Assembly (NCBI RefSeq): GCF_000720185.1
Contig: NZ_JOIY01000004.1
Location: forward strand, 1 to 64,000
DNA from: Streptomyces sp. NRRL S-340
GTDB taxonomy: Bacteria; Actinomycetota; Actinomycetes; Streptomycetales; Streptomycetaceae
Length of the DNA: 64,000 bases
Reading direction: 5' to 3'
Positions 34,522 through 43,600 of this stretch are shown here, one piece after another (the first letter of the stretch is position 1; each line of letters begins with the position of its first letter). The notes under the pieces are model-generated. The model was not told the origin of the DNA. It did not search any database and saw nothing but the letters and a program-made list of their open reading frames with translations. A program made the translations under genes and the position numbers.

Positions 34522-35160
34522 GTGGCGATGTTCCGACTGCAAGGCAGCAAGGTGCTCGCCGTCGACATGACCGGGGACGCCGTGAAGGCGAAGAACGGCT
34601 CGATGGTCGCGTACGACGGGCAGATGGCCTTCAAGAAGCTGACAGGTGGCGGTGAGGGCCTGCGCGGGATGGTGACGCGGCGGCTCACCGGTGAGCAGAT
34701 GACCGTGATGGAGGTGCGGGGGCAGGGGACCTGCTGGTTCGCGGACCGGGCGTCCGAGATCAATCTCGTCCGGCTCCAGGGGGAGAAGCTGTACGTGGAG
34801 TCGAGCAACCTGCTCGCGACCGACGCGGCCCTGAGAACGGGCACGACGTTCACGGGGCTGCGCGGCGCCTCGCAGGGCAACGGGCTGTTCACGACCACCG
34901 TCGAGGGCCACGGCCAGGCGGCGATCATGTCGGACGGGCCGGCCGTGGTACTGCGGGTGAGCGCCCAGTACCCGCTGACCGTCGACCCCGGCGCGTACAT
35001 CGCGCACCAGGGGAACCTCCGGCAGACGTTCCAGTCCGGCGTGACCTTCCGCACCTTCCTCGGCGAGGGCGGCGGGGAGGCCTTCCAGATCCGCTTCGAG
35101 GGGGACGGCCTGGTGTACGTGCAGCCGAGCGAGCGGAACACGATCGCGGGGGACGTGTGA
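34522..35160 (+). CDS. AIM24 family protein (1 of 3)
   Basis: The 212-aa protein is a beta-helix/sandwich AIM24 (DUF124, TerB-like) family member. Family features are FRLQGSKVLAVDMTGDAVKAKNGSMVAYDGQMAFKK, the RRLTGEQMTVMEVRGQG segment, GLFTTTVEGHGQAAI and YPLTVDPGAYIAHQGNL. GTG 34522 (or ATG 34528) follows a -10-like TACCTT by 6 bases, so translation is probably leaderless. One base separates its stop from the next AIM24 gene. Bacterial AIM24 proteins have no proven biochemical activity; the trio arrangement suggests a hetero-oligomer. Confidence 0.88.
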   Translation: MAMFRLQGSKVLAVDMTGDAVKAKNGSMVAYDGQMAFKKLTGGGEGLRGMVTRRLTGEQMTVMEVRGQGTCWFADRASEINLVRLQGEKLYVESSNLLATDAALRTGTTFTGLRGASQGNGLFTTTVEGHGQAAIMSDGPAVVLRVSAQYPLTVDPGAYIAHQGNLRQTFQSGVTFRTFLGEGGGEAFQIRFEGDGLVYVQPSERNTIAGDV

Positions 35161-35161
35161 G

Positions 35162-35812
35162 ATGACCTTCCGTGAGATCAACTCGAAGATGGTCGAGGCC
35201 ACCGTGGTGCCGGGGCAGCGGCTGTTCAGTCAGCGGGGCGCGATGCTGGCGTACCGGGGCGACGTCTCCTTCACCCCGAACATCCAGGGCGGTCAGGGCG
35301 GCCTGATGTCCATGATCGGACGCCGGGTCGCGGGCGAGGCGACGCCCCTGATGACCGTGGAGGGCAGCGGCACGGTCTTCTTCGGGCACGGCGGGCACCA
35401 CGTCCAGGTGATCGGCCTGTCCGGCGACACGCTGTACGTGGAGGCGGACCGCCTGCTCGCCTTCGAGGGCACCCTCCAGCAGGGCACGATGTTCATGGGC
35501 TCGCAGGGCGGGGTCATGGGCATGGTGCGCGGTCAGGTGACGGGCCAGGGACTGTTCACGACCACGCTGAAGGGGCACGGCGCGGTGGCGGTCATGGCGC
35601 ACGGCGGGGTCCTGGAGATCCCGGTCACCCCGCAGCGCCCGGTCCACGTCGACCCGCAGGCCTACGTCGCCCACCACGGCGAGGTCCGCAACAAGCTGTC
35701 GGCCGCGCTGGGCTGGCGGGACATGGTGGGGCGGGGGTCCGGGGAGGCGTTCCAGCTGGAGCTGAGCGGCAGCGGCATGGTCTACGTCCAGGCGTCGGAG
35801 GAGAAGCTGTGA
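35162..35812 (+). CDS. AIM24 family protein (2 of 3)
   Basis: The 216-aa second paralog holds VPGQRLFSQRGAMLAYRGDVSF, IGRRVAGEATPLMTVEGSGTVFFGHGG, GQGLFTTTLKGHGAVAVM and RPVHVDPQAYVAHHGEV, the same order of blocks as its neighbours. ATG 35162 begins one base after the previous stop and its own stop overlaps the next GTG (GTGA), so the three are translated as a coupled unit. No signal peptide or membrane segment is visible. Confidence 0.9.
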   Translation: MTFREINSKMVEATVVPGQRLFSQRGAMLAYRGDVSFTPNIQGGQGGLMSMIGRRVAGEATPLMTVEGSGTVFFGHGGHHVQVIGLSGDTLYVEADRLLAFEGTLQQGTMFMGSQGGVMGMVRGQVTGQGLFTTTLKGHGAVAVMAHGGVLEIPVTPQRPVHVDPQAYVAHHGEVRNKLSAALGWRDMVGRGSGEAFQLELSGSGMVYVQASEEKL

Positions 35813-36609
35813 GCGCGTACGGAACGCCCGGCGCCGGGCCCGTGGTGTACGACCCGGCGACCCTGCCGGCCGACGACAACGTCAACCACTACACCTTCTG
35901 CGTGGAGCTGAAGGGGAGCCAGTGGTTCCTGCAGAAGGGGAAGATGATCGCCTACTACGGGACGATCGAGTTCAACGGCTTCGGGCACGGGCGGCTGGAC
36001 CGCCTGGTGCGGACGTCGTTCCATTCGCCTCTGCACGCCGCGGACTGGGTGGTGGCGGAGGGCTCGGGCAAGATGCTCCTCGCCGACCGGGCCTTCGACG
36101 TCAACTCCTTCGACCTGGACGACGGCAACCTGACCATTCGCTCGGGCAACTTGCTTGCTTTTCAGCCAAGTCTCGCGCTGAAGCAGTCGATCGTGCCGGG
36201 CTTCCTGACACTGATCGGAACCGGAAAGTTCGTGGCCGCGTCGAACGGGCCGGTGGTCTTCATGGAGCCCCCGATCCGGGTGGACCCGCAGGCGCTCGTC
36301 GGCTGGGCCGACTGCCCCTCGCCGTGCCACCACTACGACCACGGGTACATGACCGGCGTGCTGGGCGGTCTACGTGCGATGACGGGGCTCGGCGGCGCCT
36401 CCGGGGAGGAGCACCAGTTCGAGTTCGTGGGGGCCGGGACGGTGCTGCTCCAGTCGTCGGAGGCCCTGATGGCGGAGCAGGCCGTGGGGGCCCCGCCGAA
36501 CGAGCCCGGGGTGCCCGGCGGGGCGGCCCCGGCGGGGCCGGGACACCAGCCCGGCGCACCGCGCCTTCCCGGACAGCTGGGAGACCTCCAGCGTCGCTTC
36601 GGGCTGTGA
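35809..36609 (+). CDS. AIM24 family protein (3 of 3) with Pro/Gly-rich tail
   Basis: The 266-aa third paralog has an N-terminal extension (GAGPVVYDPATLPADDNVNHYTFCVELKG), then GKMIAYYGTIEFNGFG, SGKMLLADRAFDVN and IRVDPQALVGWADCPSPCHHYDH. The last segment carries a Cys/His cluster (CxxxCHHYDH) not present in the other two, a possible metal site. The C-terminal 50 residues are Pro/Gly/Ala rich. GTG 35809 overlaps the preceding stop. It ends the trio; a MarR gene with its own promoter follows. Confidence 0.88.
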   Translation: MSAYGTPGAGPVVYDPATLPADDNVNHYTFCVELKGSQWFLQKGKMIAYYGTIEFNGFGHGRLDRLVRTSFHSPLHAADWVVAEGSGKMLLADRAFDVNSFDLDDGNLTIRSGNLLAFQPSLALKQSIVPGFLTLIGTGKFVAASNGPVVFMEPPIRVDPQALVGWADCPSPCHHYDHGYMTGVLGGLRAMTGLGGASGEEHQFEFVGAGTVLLQSSEALMAEQAVGAPPNEPGVPGGAAPAGPGHQPGAPRLPGQLGDLQRRFGL

Positions 36610-36692
36610 GCGGTAGTCTGCGGAGTGTGACGGCTCGAACGCGTGCGCGCCGTCACGCCACCCCTCACTAGTTCGCCTTTCAACTTCTTAGG

Positions 36693-36698
36693 TAGACT
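36693..36698 (+). promoter_or_regulatory. -10 element of leaderless marR
   Basis: TAGACT ends 6 bases before the ATG at 36705, within an AT-rich patch (36680-36704) unlike the surrounding DNA. TAGTTC at 36669-36674 could be the -35 with an 18-base spacer. Confidence 0.55.
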
Positions 36699-36704
36699 TC
36701 ATTC

Positions 36705-37181
36705 ATGGAGACCGAGACGGCCACGCGCTGGCTGACCGATGCGGAGCAGTGCGCCTGGCGCACCCACCTGGAGGTCAACAGGCTGTTGACGTACCAGCTC
36801 GAGAAGGACCTGCAGCCGTTCGGCCTGACGATGAACGACTACGAGATCCTGGTGAACCTCTCCGAGTCGGAGGACGTACGGATGCGGATGAGTGACCTCG
36901 CGTCCGCCACCCTCCAGTCCAAGAGCCGCCTCTCGCACCAGATCACCCGTATGGAGAACGCGGACCTGGTGCGCCGCGAGAACTGCGAGTCCGACCGCCG
37001 CGGGCTGTACGCCGTCCTCACGGAGCACGGCATGGAGACGATGCGGAAGGTCGCGCCGCACCACGTGGCGTCGGTGCGGCGGCACTTCATCGACCTGCTG
37101 GACCCGGAGGCGCTGACGGAACTGGACAAGGCGCTGAGGCCCATCGCGGAGCACCTGCGGGGGCAGCGCGGACGCCCGTAG
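36705..37181 (+). CDS. MarR-family regulator
   Basis: The 158-aa protein has the winged helix (VRMRMSDLASATLQSKSRLSHQITRMENADLVRRENCESDRRGLYAVLTEHG, about residues 55-105) with dimerisation helices at both ends. The single cysteine in the wing (RRENCESDRRG) could be redox sensitive. The ATG lies 6 bases after TAGACT with no Shine-Dalgarno, indicating a leaderless mRNA. Its position between the AIM24 trio and meaB corresponds, as I recall the S. coelicolor map, to a MarR regulator linked to antibiotic production; that link is not visible in the sequence. Confidence 0.9.
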   Translation: METETATRWLTDAEQCAWRTHLEVNRLLTYQLEKDLQPFGLTMNDYEILVNLSESEDVRMRMSDLASATLQSKSRLSHQITRMENADLVRRENCESDRRGLYAVLTEHGMETMRKVAPHHVASVRRHFIDLLDPEALTELDKALRPIAEHLRGQRGRP

Positions 37182-37545
37182 CCCTGGGCCCTGTCCAGGG
37201 GGCCCCGCGGCAGGCGCCACCGGACGGCCCCGGGCTTGCCACGGCGGCGGCCCGGGCACTGCGCCGGGGCCGCCCCCCCATGGGGACCCGGCCCGTCCGC
37301 CGGGCCCGCGCCCTCGGTGGGAACGGGCCCGTGCGTCGGCTCACCCCTGGACGCGCCCCCGGTTACCCGCCGGCCCGGTGGCTCTCGTGTGGACCCGGCG
37401 CTCCGGCCGTCGGACCGTCCCTCCGCCGGACCCGGTGCTCACGCTCCGGGAGCGGCGAAGGGCATGGCGAGGCCCCGCACCGGCGGGGGGCCGGTGCGGG
37501 CTGCCGTGGCACTCCCCCGTTCCCGCGCGATTCGCCAGGGGCGGT
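37182..37545. other. 364-base convergent gap with GC-rich inverted repeats
   Basis: No gene is supported. The DNA is rich in short inverted repeats (for example GGGCCCTGTCCAGGGGGCCC near 37188-37207) and contains the meaB terminator at 37474-37500. Confidence 0.55.
37474..37500 (-). terminator. Terminator after meaB
   Basis: A 10-bp perfect stem CCCGCACCGG/CCGGTGCGGG (37474-37483 with 37491-37500) with a 7-base loop, 46 bases after the meaB stop on the minus strand. Confidence 0.7.
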
Positions 37546-38502
37546 TCAGCCCTGGGTCAGGCCCGCCACCAGTTCGTCGGCCGCGCGGTACGGGTCCAGT
37601 TCGCCCGCGACGATCCGCTCGGACAGGGCGCTCAGACGCCGGTCGCCGTGCAGGTCGCCGATGCGTTCGCGCAGGGCGGTGACCGCGATGGTCTCCACCT
37701 CGCGGGCCGCGCGGGCACGGCGGCGCTCGGTCAGGACGCCCCGCTCCTCCATCCAGGCCCGGTGCTTCTCCAGGGCCTCGACGACCTCGTCGACACCCTC
37801 CGCCCGGGCCGCCACGGTCTTGACGATGGGCGGACGCCAGTCACCGGGACCGCGGGCCTCGCCGAGACCCAGCATGTGGTTCAGCTCGCGGGCGGTGGCG
37901 TCCGCGCCGTCCCGGTCGGCCTTGTTGACGACGTAGACGTCGCCGATCTCCAGGATCCCGGCCTTGGCCGCCTGGATGCCGTCGCCCATGCCGGGAGCCA
38001 GGAGGACGACGCTGGTGTCGGCCTGGGAGGCGATCTCGACCTCCGACTGGCCGACGCCGACCGTCTCGACCAGGATCACGTCGCAGCCCGCCGCGTCCAG
38101 CACGCGGATGGCCTGCGGCGCGGCCCAGGCGAGGCCGCCGAGGTGGCCGCGGGTCGCCATGGAGCGGATGTAGACGCCCGGGTCGGAGGCGTGCTCCGAC
38201 ATGCGGACCCGGTCACCGAGCAGCGCCCCGCCGGAGAACGGCGAGGACGGGTCGACTGCGAGCACGCCGACCCGCCTGCCCTGCTTGCGGTACGCCGTCA
38301 CCAGCGCCGAGGTGGAGGTCGACTTGCCGACCCCCGGGGAGCCGGTGAGACCGACGACGTAGGCGTTGCCGGTCAGCGGCGCGAGGGCCGCCATGACCTC
38401 CCGCAGTTGCGGGGACGCCCCCTCCACCAGCGAGATCAGCCGGGCCACGGCCCGCGGCCGGCCGTCCCTGGCCTGGGCCACCAGCGAGGAGACGTCCTGC
38501 AT
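37546..38502 (-). CDS. meaB: MeaB GTPase, chaperone of B12-dependent acyl-CoA mutase
   Basis: The 318-aa G3E-family GTPase gates cofactor loading and protects methylmalonyl-CoA (or isobutyryl-CoA) mutase. It shows Walker A GSPGVGKSTS near residue 55, DPSSPFSGGALLGDRVRM (switch region), the ETVGVGQSE motif, and the guanine-specificity motif NKAD. ATG 38502 has GGAG 6 bases upstream. It lies 74 bases downstream of the thiolase gene on the same strand and near the divergent methylmalonyl-CoA epimerase, consistent with propionyl/methylmalonyl-CoA metabolism. Methylmalonyl-CoA mutase itself is not in this window. Confidence 0.94.
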   Translation of the reverse strand: MQDVSSLVAQARDGRPRAVARLISLVEGASPQLREVMAALAPLTGNAYVVGLTGSPGVGKSTSTSALVTAYRKQGRRVGVLAVDPSSPFSGGALLGDRVRMSEHASDPGVYIRSMATRGHLGGLAWAAPQAIRVLDAAGCDVILVETVGVGQSEVEIASQADTSVVLLAPGMGDGIQAAKAGILEIGDVYVVNKADRDGADATARELNHMLGLGEARGPGDWRPPIVKTVAARAEGVDEVVEALEKHRAWMEERGVLTERRRARAAREVETIAVTALRERIGDLHGDRRLSALSERIVAGELDPYRAADELVAGLTQG

Positions 38503-38576
38503 CACAGCTCCGTTCACGTGTTCCACGTACGACGATTCGAACGTACGGCGAGAGGTCGGTGGGGACGGCCCGGCCG

Positions 38577-39785
38577 TCAGGCCTTGGGCACCCGGACGAT
38601 CAGCGCGTCGCCCTGGCCGCCGCCGCCGCACAGTGCCGCCGCGCCGACCCCGCCGCCCCGGCGCTTGAGCTCCAGCGCCAGGTGGAGCACGAGACGGGCG
38701 CCGGACATCCCGATCGGGTGACCGAGGGCGATGGCGCCGCCGTTCACGTTCACCTTTTCGGTGGACACCCCGAGGTCCTTCATCGACTGCACGGCCACCG
38801 CGGCGAACGCCTCGTTGATCTCGATCAGGTCGAGGTCGGAGACGTCCAGGCCCTCCTTCTTCAGGGCGTGCAGGATCGCGTTGGACGGCTGGGACTGCAG
38901 GGAGTTGTCCGGGCCCGCCACGTTGCCGTGGGCGCCGATCTCGGCGATCCAGTCCAGGCCCAGCTCCTCGGCCTTGGCCCTGCTCATCACGACCACGGCC
39001 GCGGCGCCGTCGGAGATCTGCGAGGAGGACCCGGCGGTGATCGTGCCGTCCTTGGTGAAGGCCGGGCGCAGCTTGCCCAGGCCCTCGGCGGTGGTGTCGC
39101 CGCGGATGCCCTCGTCCTTGCTGAACAGCACCGGGTCGCCCTTGCGCTGCGGGATCTCCACGGGGGTGATCTCGGCCTCGAAGACGCCGTTCTTCTGGGC
39201 GGCGGCGGCGCGCTGGTGGGACAGGGCGGCGATCTCGTCCTGCTCGGCGCGGCCGATGCCCAGGCGGGTGTTGTGCTTCTCCGTCGACTCGCCCATGGCA
39301 ATGTTCTCGAAGGCGTCGGTCAGACCGTCGTACGCCATCGCGTCGAGCATCTCCACCGCGCCGTACTTGTAGCCCTCGCGGGACTTCGGCAGCAGGTGGG
39401 GGGCGTTGGTCATGGACTCCTGACCGCCGGCCACGACGATGTCGAACTCGCCCGCGCGGATGAGCTGGTCGGCCAGCGCGATCGCGTCGAGGCCGGAGAG
39501 GCACACCTTGTTGACCGTGAGCGCCGGCACGCTCATCGGGATGCCGGCCTTCACGGCGGCCTGGCGGGCAGGGATCTGCCCCGCGCCCGCCTGGAGCACC
39601 TGGCCCATGATCACGTACTGCACCTGGTCGCCGCCGATGCCCGCGCGGTCCAGGGCCGCCTTGATCGCGAAACCGCCCAGATCGGCACCGGAGAACGACT
39701 TCAGGGAGCCGAGCAGCCGGCCCATGGGCGTGCGTGCGCCGGCGACGATCACCGAGCCGGTCGTACCGGAATTTCCAGAAGACAT
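38577..39785 (-). CDS. Acetyl-CoA C-acetyltransferase (thiolase)
   Basis: The 402-aa thiolase has the acyl-accepting Cys in [13 protein letters not shown] near residue 95, the loop motif [20 protein letters not shown], the catalytic His in [16 protein letters not shown], and the second catalytic Cys in [13 protein letters not shown]. The pattern fits biosynthetic/degradative acetoacetyl-CoA thiolases. ATG 39785 with GGGGAA upstream. meaB follows 74 bases downstream. With the 3-hydroxybutyryl-CoA dehydrogenase at 57112-57960 it could feed acetoacetyl-CoA into the ethylmalonyl-CoA route. Confidence 0.94.
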   Translation of the reverse strand: MSSGNSGTTGSVIVAGARTPMGRLLGSLKSFSGADLGGFAIKAALDRAGIGGDQVQYVIMGQVLQAGAGQIPARQAAVKAGIPMSVPALTVNKVCLSGLDAIALADQLIRAGEFDIVVAGGQESMTNAPHLLPKSREGYKYGAVEMLDAMAYDGLTDAFENIAMGESTEKHNTRLGIGRAEQDEIAALSHQRAAAAQKNGVFEAEITPVEIPQRKGDPVLFSKDEGIRGDTTAEGLGKLRPAFTKDGTITAGSSSQISDGAAAVVVMSRAKAEELGLDWIAEIGAHGNVAGPDNSLQSQPSNAILHALKKEGLDVSDLDLIEINEAFAAVAVQSMKDLGVSTEKVNVNGGAIALGHPIGMSGARLVLHLALELKRRGGGVGAAALCGGGGQGDALIVRVPKA

Positions 39786-39935
39786 GAGCTGCGATTCCCC
39801 TTACCGGCCTGCACAGCCGAGGAGTGAACGAGGGTTTACTTCGAATGTACTGAGCGGCGGTCGGCCCCGTCATCGGGCCGTCGGTGTGATCGCGCGCACG
39901 TTGCGTAACCACCCCGCCCGCGCTCCACTGAAACC

Positions 39936-40376
39936 ATGCTGACGCGAATCGACCACATCGGGATCGCCTGCCACGACCTCGACGCGACCGTCGAGTTCTA
40001 CCGGACCACGTACGGCTTCGAGGTGTTCCACACCGAGGTCAACGAGGAGCAGGGCGTGCGCGAGGCCATGCTCAGGATCAACGGGACGTCGGACGGCGGC
40101 GCCTCCTACCTCCAGCTCCTGGAGCCGACCCGCGAGGATTCCGCCGTGGGCAAGTGGCTCGCGAAGAACGGGGAGGGCGTCCACCACATCGCCTTCGGCA
40201 CCGCGGACGTCGACGCGGACGCCGCGGACATCCGGGACAAGGGCGTACGCGTGCTGTACGAGGAGCCGCGACGCGGCTCCATGGGGTCACGGATCACCTT
40301 CCTGCACCCCAAGGACTGCCACGGCGTCCTCACAGAACTGGTCACTTCGGCGCCCGTTGAGTCGGCCGAGCACTGA
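39936..40376 (+). CDS. mce: Methylmalonyl-CoA epimerase
   Basis: The 146-aa vicinal-oxygen-chelate enzyme interconverts (2R)- and (2S)-methylmalonyl-CoA. It shows the metal ligands His in TRIDHIGIACHDLD, Gln in SYLQLLEPT, His in GEGVHHIAFG and Glu in GVLTELV, in the family order. The ATG has no Shine-Dalgarno; TTGCGT-17-TCCACT upstream would give a leaderless mRNA. It is divergent from thiolase-meaB and upstream of scy. Length is typical. Confidence 0.95.
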   Translation: MLTRIDHIGIACHDLDATVEFYRTTYGFEVFHTEVNEEQGVREAMLRINGTSDGGASYLQLLEPTREDSAVGKWLAKNGEGVHHIAFGTADVDADAADIRDKGVRVLYEEPRRGSMGSRITFLHPKDCHGVLTELVTSAPVESAEH

Positions 40377-40396
40377 CCGACGTACATAAGGGCCGG

Positions 40397-40402
40397 TAGG
40401 GT
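40397..40402 (+). promoter_or_regulatory. Candidate -10 element upstream of scy
   Basis: TAGGGT, 205 bases before the scy GTG, in the 231-base gap after mce. It implies a long scy leader; no -35 is obvious. Confidence 0.35.
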
Positions 40403-40607
40403 TGGGGGCGATCGTCCCCGGCAACGGGACGATCCGGTCCTGCCGTCAAGGCGGGAGCGCCGGGGTCCGGGTTTCGGGGGACGAGCGACGGGGCAGCAGC
40501 CCATGCTCCGCCGTCGATCTGACACCATTCCCCCGGGGGCCCCGTTCGGCGGATGGACGGAGCTCGTTTGGACAGGCTTGCGACCAGGGGACGGATGGGA
40601 CCGCGCA

Positions 40608-43600
40608 GTGCGGGGCTACGAACGCCAGGAGCGAGAGCCGGCGGCTGACGTCGACCACCTCTCTCGGTTCGAGGCCGAGATGGAGCGGCTGAAGACCGAG
40701 CGGGAAAAGGCGATCCAGCACGCCGAGGACCTCGGCTACCAGGTCGAGGTGCTGCGCGCCAAGCTGCACGAGGCGCGCCGCACCATCATGACCCGGCCCG
40801 CCTACGACAGCGCCGACATCGGTTACCAGGCCGAGCAGTTGCTGCGCCAGGCGCAGGTGCAGGCCGACCAGATCCGCGCCGACGCCGAGCGCGAGCTGAG
40901 CCAGGCCCGGGCGCAGACCCAGCGCATCCTCCAGGAGCACGCCGAGCAGGCCGCCCGGCTCCAGGCCGAGCTGCACCAGGAGGCGGTGACCCGGCGCCAG
41001 CAGCTCGACCAGGAGCTGGCCGAGCGCCGGCAGACCGTCGAGTCCCACGTCAACGAGAACGTGGCCTGGGCCGAGCAGCTGCGCGCCCGCACCGAGCAGC
41101 AGGCCCGCCGCCTCCTCGACGAGTCCCGCGCCGAGGCCGAGCAGGCCATGGCCGCGGCCCGCGCGGAAGCCGAACGGCTGACCGCCGAGGCCCGGCAGCG
41201 GCTGCGCGGCGAGGCCGAGTCGGCGCGCGCGGAGGCCGAGCAGATCCTGCGCCGGGCCCGCACCGACGCCGAGCGCCTGCTCAACGCGGCCTCCACCCAG
41301 GCGCAGGAGGCCACCGACCACGCCGAGCAGTTGCGCAGCACCACGGCCAGCGAGTCGGACGCCGCCCGCCGGCAGAGCGCCGAGCTGAGCCGGGCCGCCG
41401 AGCAGCGGATGGCGCAGGCCGAGGAGGCGCTGCGCAAGGCGCAGGCCGAGGCCGAGAAGCTGGTCACCGAGGCCAAGGAGAGCGCCGCCAAGGCGCTGGC
41501 GAGCGCCGAGTCGGCCAACGAGCAGCGCACCCGCACCGCCAAGGAACAGGTCGCCCGGCTGGTCGAGGAGGCCACCAAGGAGGCCGAGAGCACGAAGTCC
41601 GAGGCCGAGCAGCTGGTCGCGGACGCCCGTGCCGAGGCGGAGAAGATCGTCGCCGAGGCCTCGGAGAAGGCCCGCAGCGTCACCGCGGAGGAGACGGCCA
41701 CCCAGCTGTCCAAGGCGGCCAAGACCGCCGAGGACGTGCTGAACAAGGCGTCCGAGGACGCGAAGAAGACCACAAAGGCGGCGGCCGAGGAGGCCGAGCG
41801 GATCCGCTCGGAGGCCGAGGCCGAGGCGGACCGGCTGCGCGCCGAGGCGCACGACATCGCCGAGCAGCTCAAGGGCGCGGCGAAAGACGACACCAAGGAG
41901 TACCGCGCCAAGACGGTCGAGCTGCAGGAGGAGGCACGCAGGCTGCGCGGCGAGGCCGAGCAGCTGCGCTCCGACGCGGTCGCCGAGGGCGAGAAGATCC
42001 GCGCGGAGGCCCGGCGCGAGGCCGTGGCGCAGATCGAGGAGGCGGCGAAGTCCGCCGAGGAGCTGCTGGCCAAGGCGAAGGCGGACGCCGACGAGCTGCG
42101 CGGCAGCGCGACCGCGGACAGCGAGAAGGTCCGCACCGAGGCCATCGAGCGGGCCACCGCGCTGCGCCGGCAGGCCGAGGAGACCCTGGAGCGCGCCCGC
42201 GCGGAGGCCGAGCGGCACCGGGCGGAGGCGGACGAGCACGCCGAGTCGGTCCGGGCGGAGGCCGAGCGCGCCGCGGCCGGGCTGCGCGAGGAGACCGAGC
42301 GGGCGCTGGCGGCCCGGCAGGCCGAGGCCACCGAGGAGCTGACCCGGCTGCACACCGAGGCCGAGGAGCGCCTCGCCGCCGCCGAGCAGTCCCTCACCGA
42401 CGCCCGGGAGGAGGCCGAGCGGATCCGCCGTGAGGCCGCCGAGGAGGCCGAGCGGCTGCGCGCCGAGGCCGCCGAGCGGATCCGGACGCTCCAGCAGCAG
42501 GCGGAGGCGGAGGCCGTGCGGCTGCGGGACGAGGCCGCCGCGGACGCGTCGGCGTCCCGCGCCGAGGGCGAGGCCGTCGCCGTGCGGCTGCGCTCGGAGG
42601 CCGCGGCCGAGGCGGAACGCCTGAGGACGGAGGCCCAGGAGACCGCCGACCGGGTCCGTGCCGAGGCGCAGGCCGCCGCGGAGCGGCTGGGCGCGGAGGC
42701 GTCCGAGACGCTGGAGGCCGCGCGGGAGGAGGCGGCCCGGCGCCGCCGCGAGGCCGAGGAACTGCTCGGTTCCGCCCGCCAGGAGGCCGGCCAGGAGCGG
42801 GAGCGGGCGCGCGAGCAGAGCGAGGAACTGCTGGCGTCGGCGCGCAGGCGGGTGGAGGAGGCGCAGGCCGAGGCCACCCGCCTGGTGGAGGAGGCCGACC
42901 GGCGCGCCACCGAGATGGTGTCGGCCGCCGAGCAGCACGCGCAGCAGGTACGGGACTCCGTGGCCGGGCTGCACGAGCAGGCGCAGGAGGAGATCGCCGG
43001 GCTGCGTTCGGCCGCCGAGCACGCGGCGGACCGTACGAAGCGGGAGGCCGAGCAGGAGGCGGACCGGGTCCGCGCCGACGCCTACGCCGAGCGGGAGCGG
43101 GCGAGCGAGGACGCGGCCCGGCTGCGGCGCGAGGCGGGCGAGGAGACCGAGGCCGCCAAGGCGCTGGCCGAGCGCACGGTGTCCGAGGCCATCGCGGAGG
43201 CCGAGCGGATCCGTACGGACGTCGCCGAGCACGCGCAGCGGGTGCGGACCGAGGCGTCCGACACGATCGCGCAGGCCGAGCAGGACGCCACGCGGACGCG
43301 TGCGGACGCCCGGGACGACGCCAACCGGATCCGTTCGGACGCGGCGTCCCAGGCGGACGCGCTGATCTCCGAGGCGCGTTCGGAGGCCGAGCGGCTGCAG
43401 ACGGAGACGGCGGCGGAGGCCGAGCGGCTGCGCGCGGACACCGTCGCCGAGACCGACCAGCTGCGGGCCGACACGATCGCCGAGACCGACCAGCTGCGCG
43501 CGGAGACGGCCGCGGAGGCCGAGCGGGTACGGACCGAGGCGCTCACCGAGGCCGAGCGGGTGCGGGCCCGTTCCGTCGCCCAGGCGGAGAAGCTGATCTC

